From assembly GCF_002210425.1 (NCBI RefSeq), contig NZ_MWQK01000003.1:248001-312000 (forward strand): a stretch of 64,000 nt of DNA, written 5' to 3'. Each line of letters starts with the position of its first letter. Within the stretch, counting starts at the first letter, position 1. The notes beneath the pieces are model-generated. The model had not been told where the DNA came from. It did not search any database and saw only the letters and a list, made by a program, of their open reading frames with translations. This document shows, piece after piece, positions 63,211 through 64,000 of this stretch. Source of the DNA: Fibrobacter sp. UWB2 (GTDB taxonomy: Bacteria > Fibrobacterota > Fibrobacteria > Fibrobacterales > Fibrobacteraceae). The translations under genes and the position numbers were made by a program.

Positions 63211-64000
63211 TTATAAAAGTCTAATTTTTCCTGTTAATAATTGTTGCATCATGCCGGTTTTGAGGGTGCGGTATTTTGCGAGTTTGGTTTCGAGGGCCGA
63301 GATTTCGGCGTCCATGTCGCTGAGGACGTTTGCGATGGCGGTTTGTTCTTCTTTTGATGGCAATGCAATAAATAGATTTGCGAGAATCTTTAAATTCAAG
63401 CCTCCACGGCCACCATCGCCAGAAGACAATTCTCGTAATTCTTCATACCTACTATCAATATTATGATAAAGATATTCACTATTATGCGTTTTTGAAGGGA
63501 ACATTGCCGCAATGGATTGGTTTGTACACAATTCAACATAGTTAATAGCGGCTGTGCCTCTTGTTTTCCCTTGACCAGCTAAACCAACCAATACACAATT
63601 TGGAGGAATTAAATGTGTGCTAGAACTATTTAGACCAAGTTCAGTTATTCTACCTGACACGTCATAAATTCTTTTGTTATTTAGTTCTCCTGAATTCATC
63701 CACCTAATATTTCCACCCCAAAAATCATCACATAAGGTTGAAGGAGTTCCTCCTGCTTGTAGCTTTGTAAAATCACCTATTTTTTTCACTTCCCAATCGG
63801 TAGGAATTTGACCGATTTCGGTTTGTTTGTAGGTGGGTTTGGCGGGGGCGAATCCGGGGAGGCGTTTCTTGCCGGTGAGGAGTTGTTGCATTGCGCCTTG
63901 TTTGATGTTTTTCTTTTTGGCGATGAGTTTTTCTAAGTTCGCGATTAGGGTGTCAACGTCGGAGAGGGCGTTTGCAATGCGTTGTTGTTCTTCAATTGTG
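63211..64000 (-). CDS. hsdS: Type I restriction specificity subunit, 5' part outside the window
   Basis: At least 263 codons; the frame runs open to the window edge. It has the central conserved helix (EQQRIANALSDVDTLIANLE...MQQLLTGKKRLPGF), then the second target-recognition domain (IPTDWEVKKIGDFTKLQAGGTPS...), and the distal conserved helix (EEQTAIANVLSDMDAEISALE...MMQQLLTGKIRLL). The two helices are near repeats, as usual for HsdS. It directs the HsdM/HsdR complex to a split DNA site. Its hsdM partner presumably lies beyond base 64000. Confidence 0.93.
   Translation of the reverse strand, partial: TIEEQQRIANALSDVDTLIANLEKLIAKKKNIKQGAMQQLLTGKKRLPGFAPAKPTYKQTEIGQIPTDWEVKKIGDFTKLQAGGTPSTLCDDFWGGNIRWMNSGELNNKRIYDVSGRITELGLNSSSTHLIPPNCVLVGLAGQGKTRGTAAINYVELCTNQSIAAMFPSKTHNSEYLYHNIDSRYEELRELSSGDGGRGGLNLKILANLFIALPSKEEQTAIANVLSDMDAEISALETKLAKYRTLKTGMMQQLLTGKIRLL

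Noticed and set aside
51498-64000. CRISPR array or cas genes in the defence island
   Set aside because: No regularly spaced repeats and no Cas-like protein were seen; the only repeats are isolated operator-like elements.

Overview
The window looks like the chromosome of a Fibrobacter-type bacterium (phylum Fibrobacterota). This is inferred from a secreted GH26 mannanase and a lyase-like protein that both end in short basic tails, many lipoproteins and large hybrid kinases, frequent small hairpin repeats ending in GACA, and the arrangement of the rpoBC ribosomal cluster. No 16S rRNA gene is present, so the assignment rests on gene content only.

Layout. 1-9129: end of an A-type flavoprotein gene, a small membrane-anchored coiled-coil protein, a 7TM-like GGDEF protein, tRNA-Ser, then an apparent operon of class A penicillin-binding protein, lipoprotein and TauE/SafE permease. 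9132-22495 (minus strand): TPR-like protein, GIY-YIG protein, NhaA antiporter, two tandem hybrid histidine kinases (one membrane-bound, one soluble), a divergent PRPP synthase, enolase and a lipoprotein. 22525-26378: a GntR-type regulator with two winged-helix domains, divergent from the GH26 mannanase, followed by decayed gene fragments and a lipoprotein gene. 26474-40966 (minus strand): the translation/transcription cluster, read as tRNA-Thr, tRNA-Tyr, tRNA-Thr, tuf, rpmG, tRNA-Trp, secE, nusG, rplK, rplA, rplJ, rplL, rpoB, rpoC, rpsL, rpsG, behind a strong sigma70-like promoter and with an attenuator-like hairpin between rplL and rpoB. 41256-51497: YbgC-like thioesterase, rarA, three tandem paralogous membrane proteins (DUF4153-like), ahcY, a small ORF and a secreted polysaccharide-lyase-like protein.

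51498-64000 is a defence island, partly AT-rich. It holds (i) an SMC/ABC-type ATPase, a TOPRIM protein and a membrane-anchored NERD nuclease, followed by a zinc-ribbon/TM mini-gene broken by an in-frame TGA; (ii) a type I restriction locus with hsdS and hsdR separated by other genes, and a YgjP/DUF45 metallopeptidase translationally coupled to hsdR; (iii) an AbiEi/AbiEii toxin-antitoxin pair with an inverted repeat over its promoter; (iv) a RecQ-type helicase fused to a C-terminal PD-(D/E)XK-like nuclease, overlapping by 4 nt an unrecognised 311-residue protein just downstream of hsdS. The RecQ-nuclease pair and the ATPase-TOPRIM-NERD cassette are the best candidates for an undescribed system.

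Intergenic DNA holds at least ten small hairpins with complementary arms and a constant GACA on one side, like the dRS3/REP class of repeats. No CRISPR array, insertion sequence, prophage or rRNA gene was seen.
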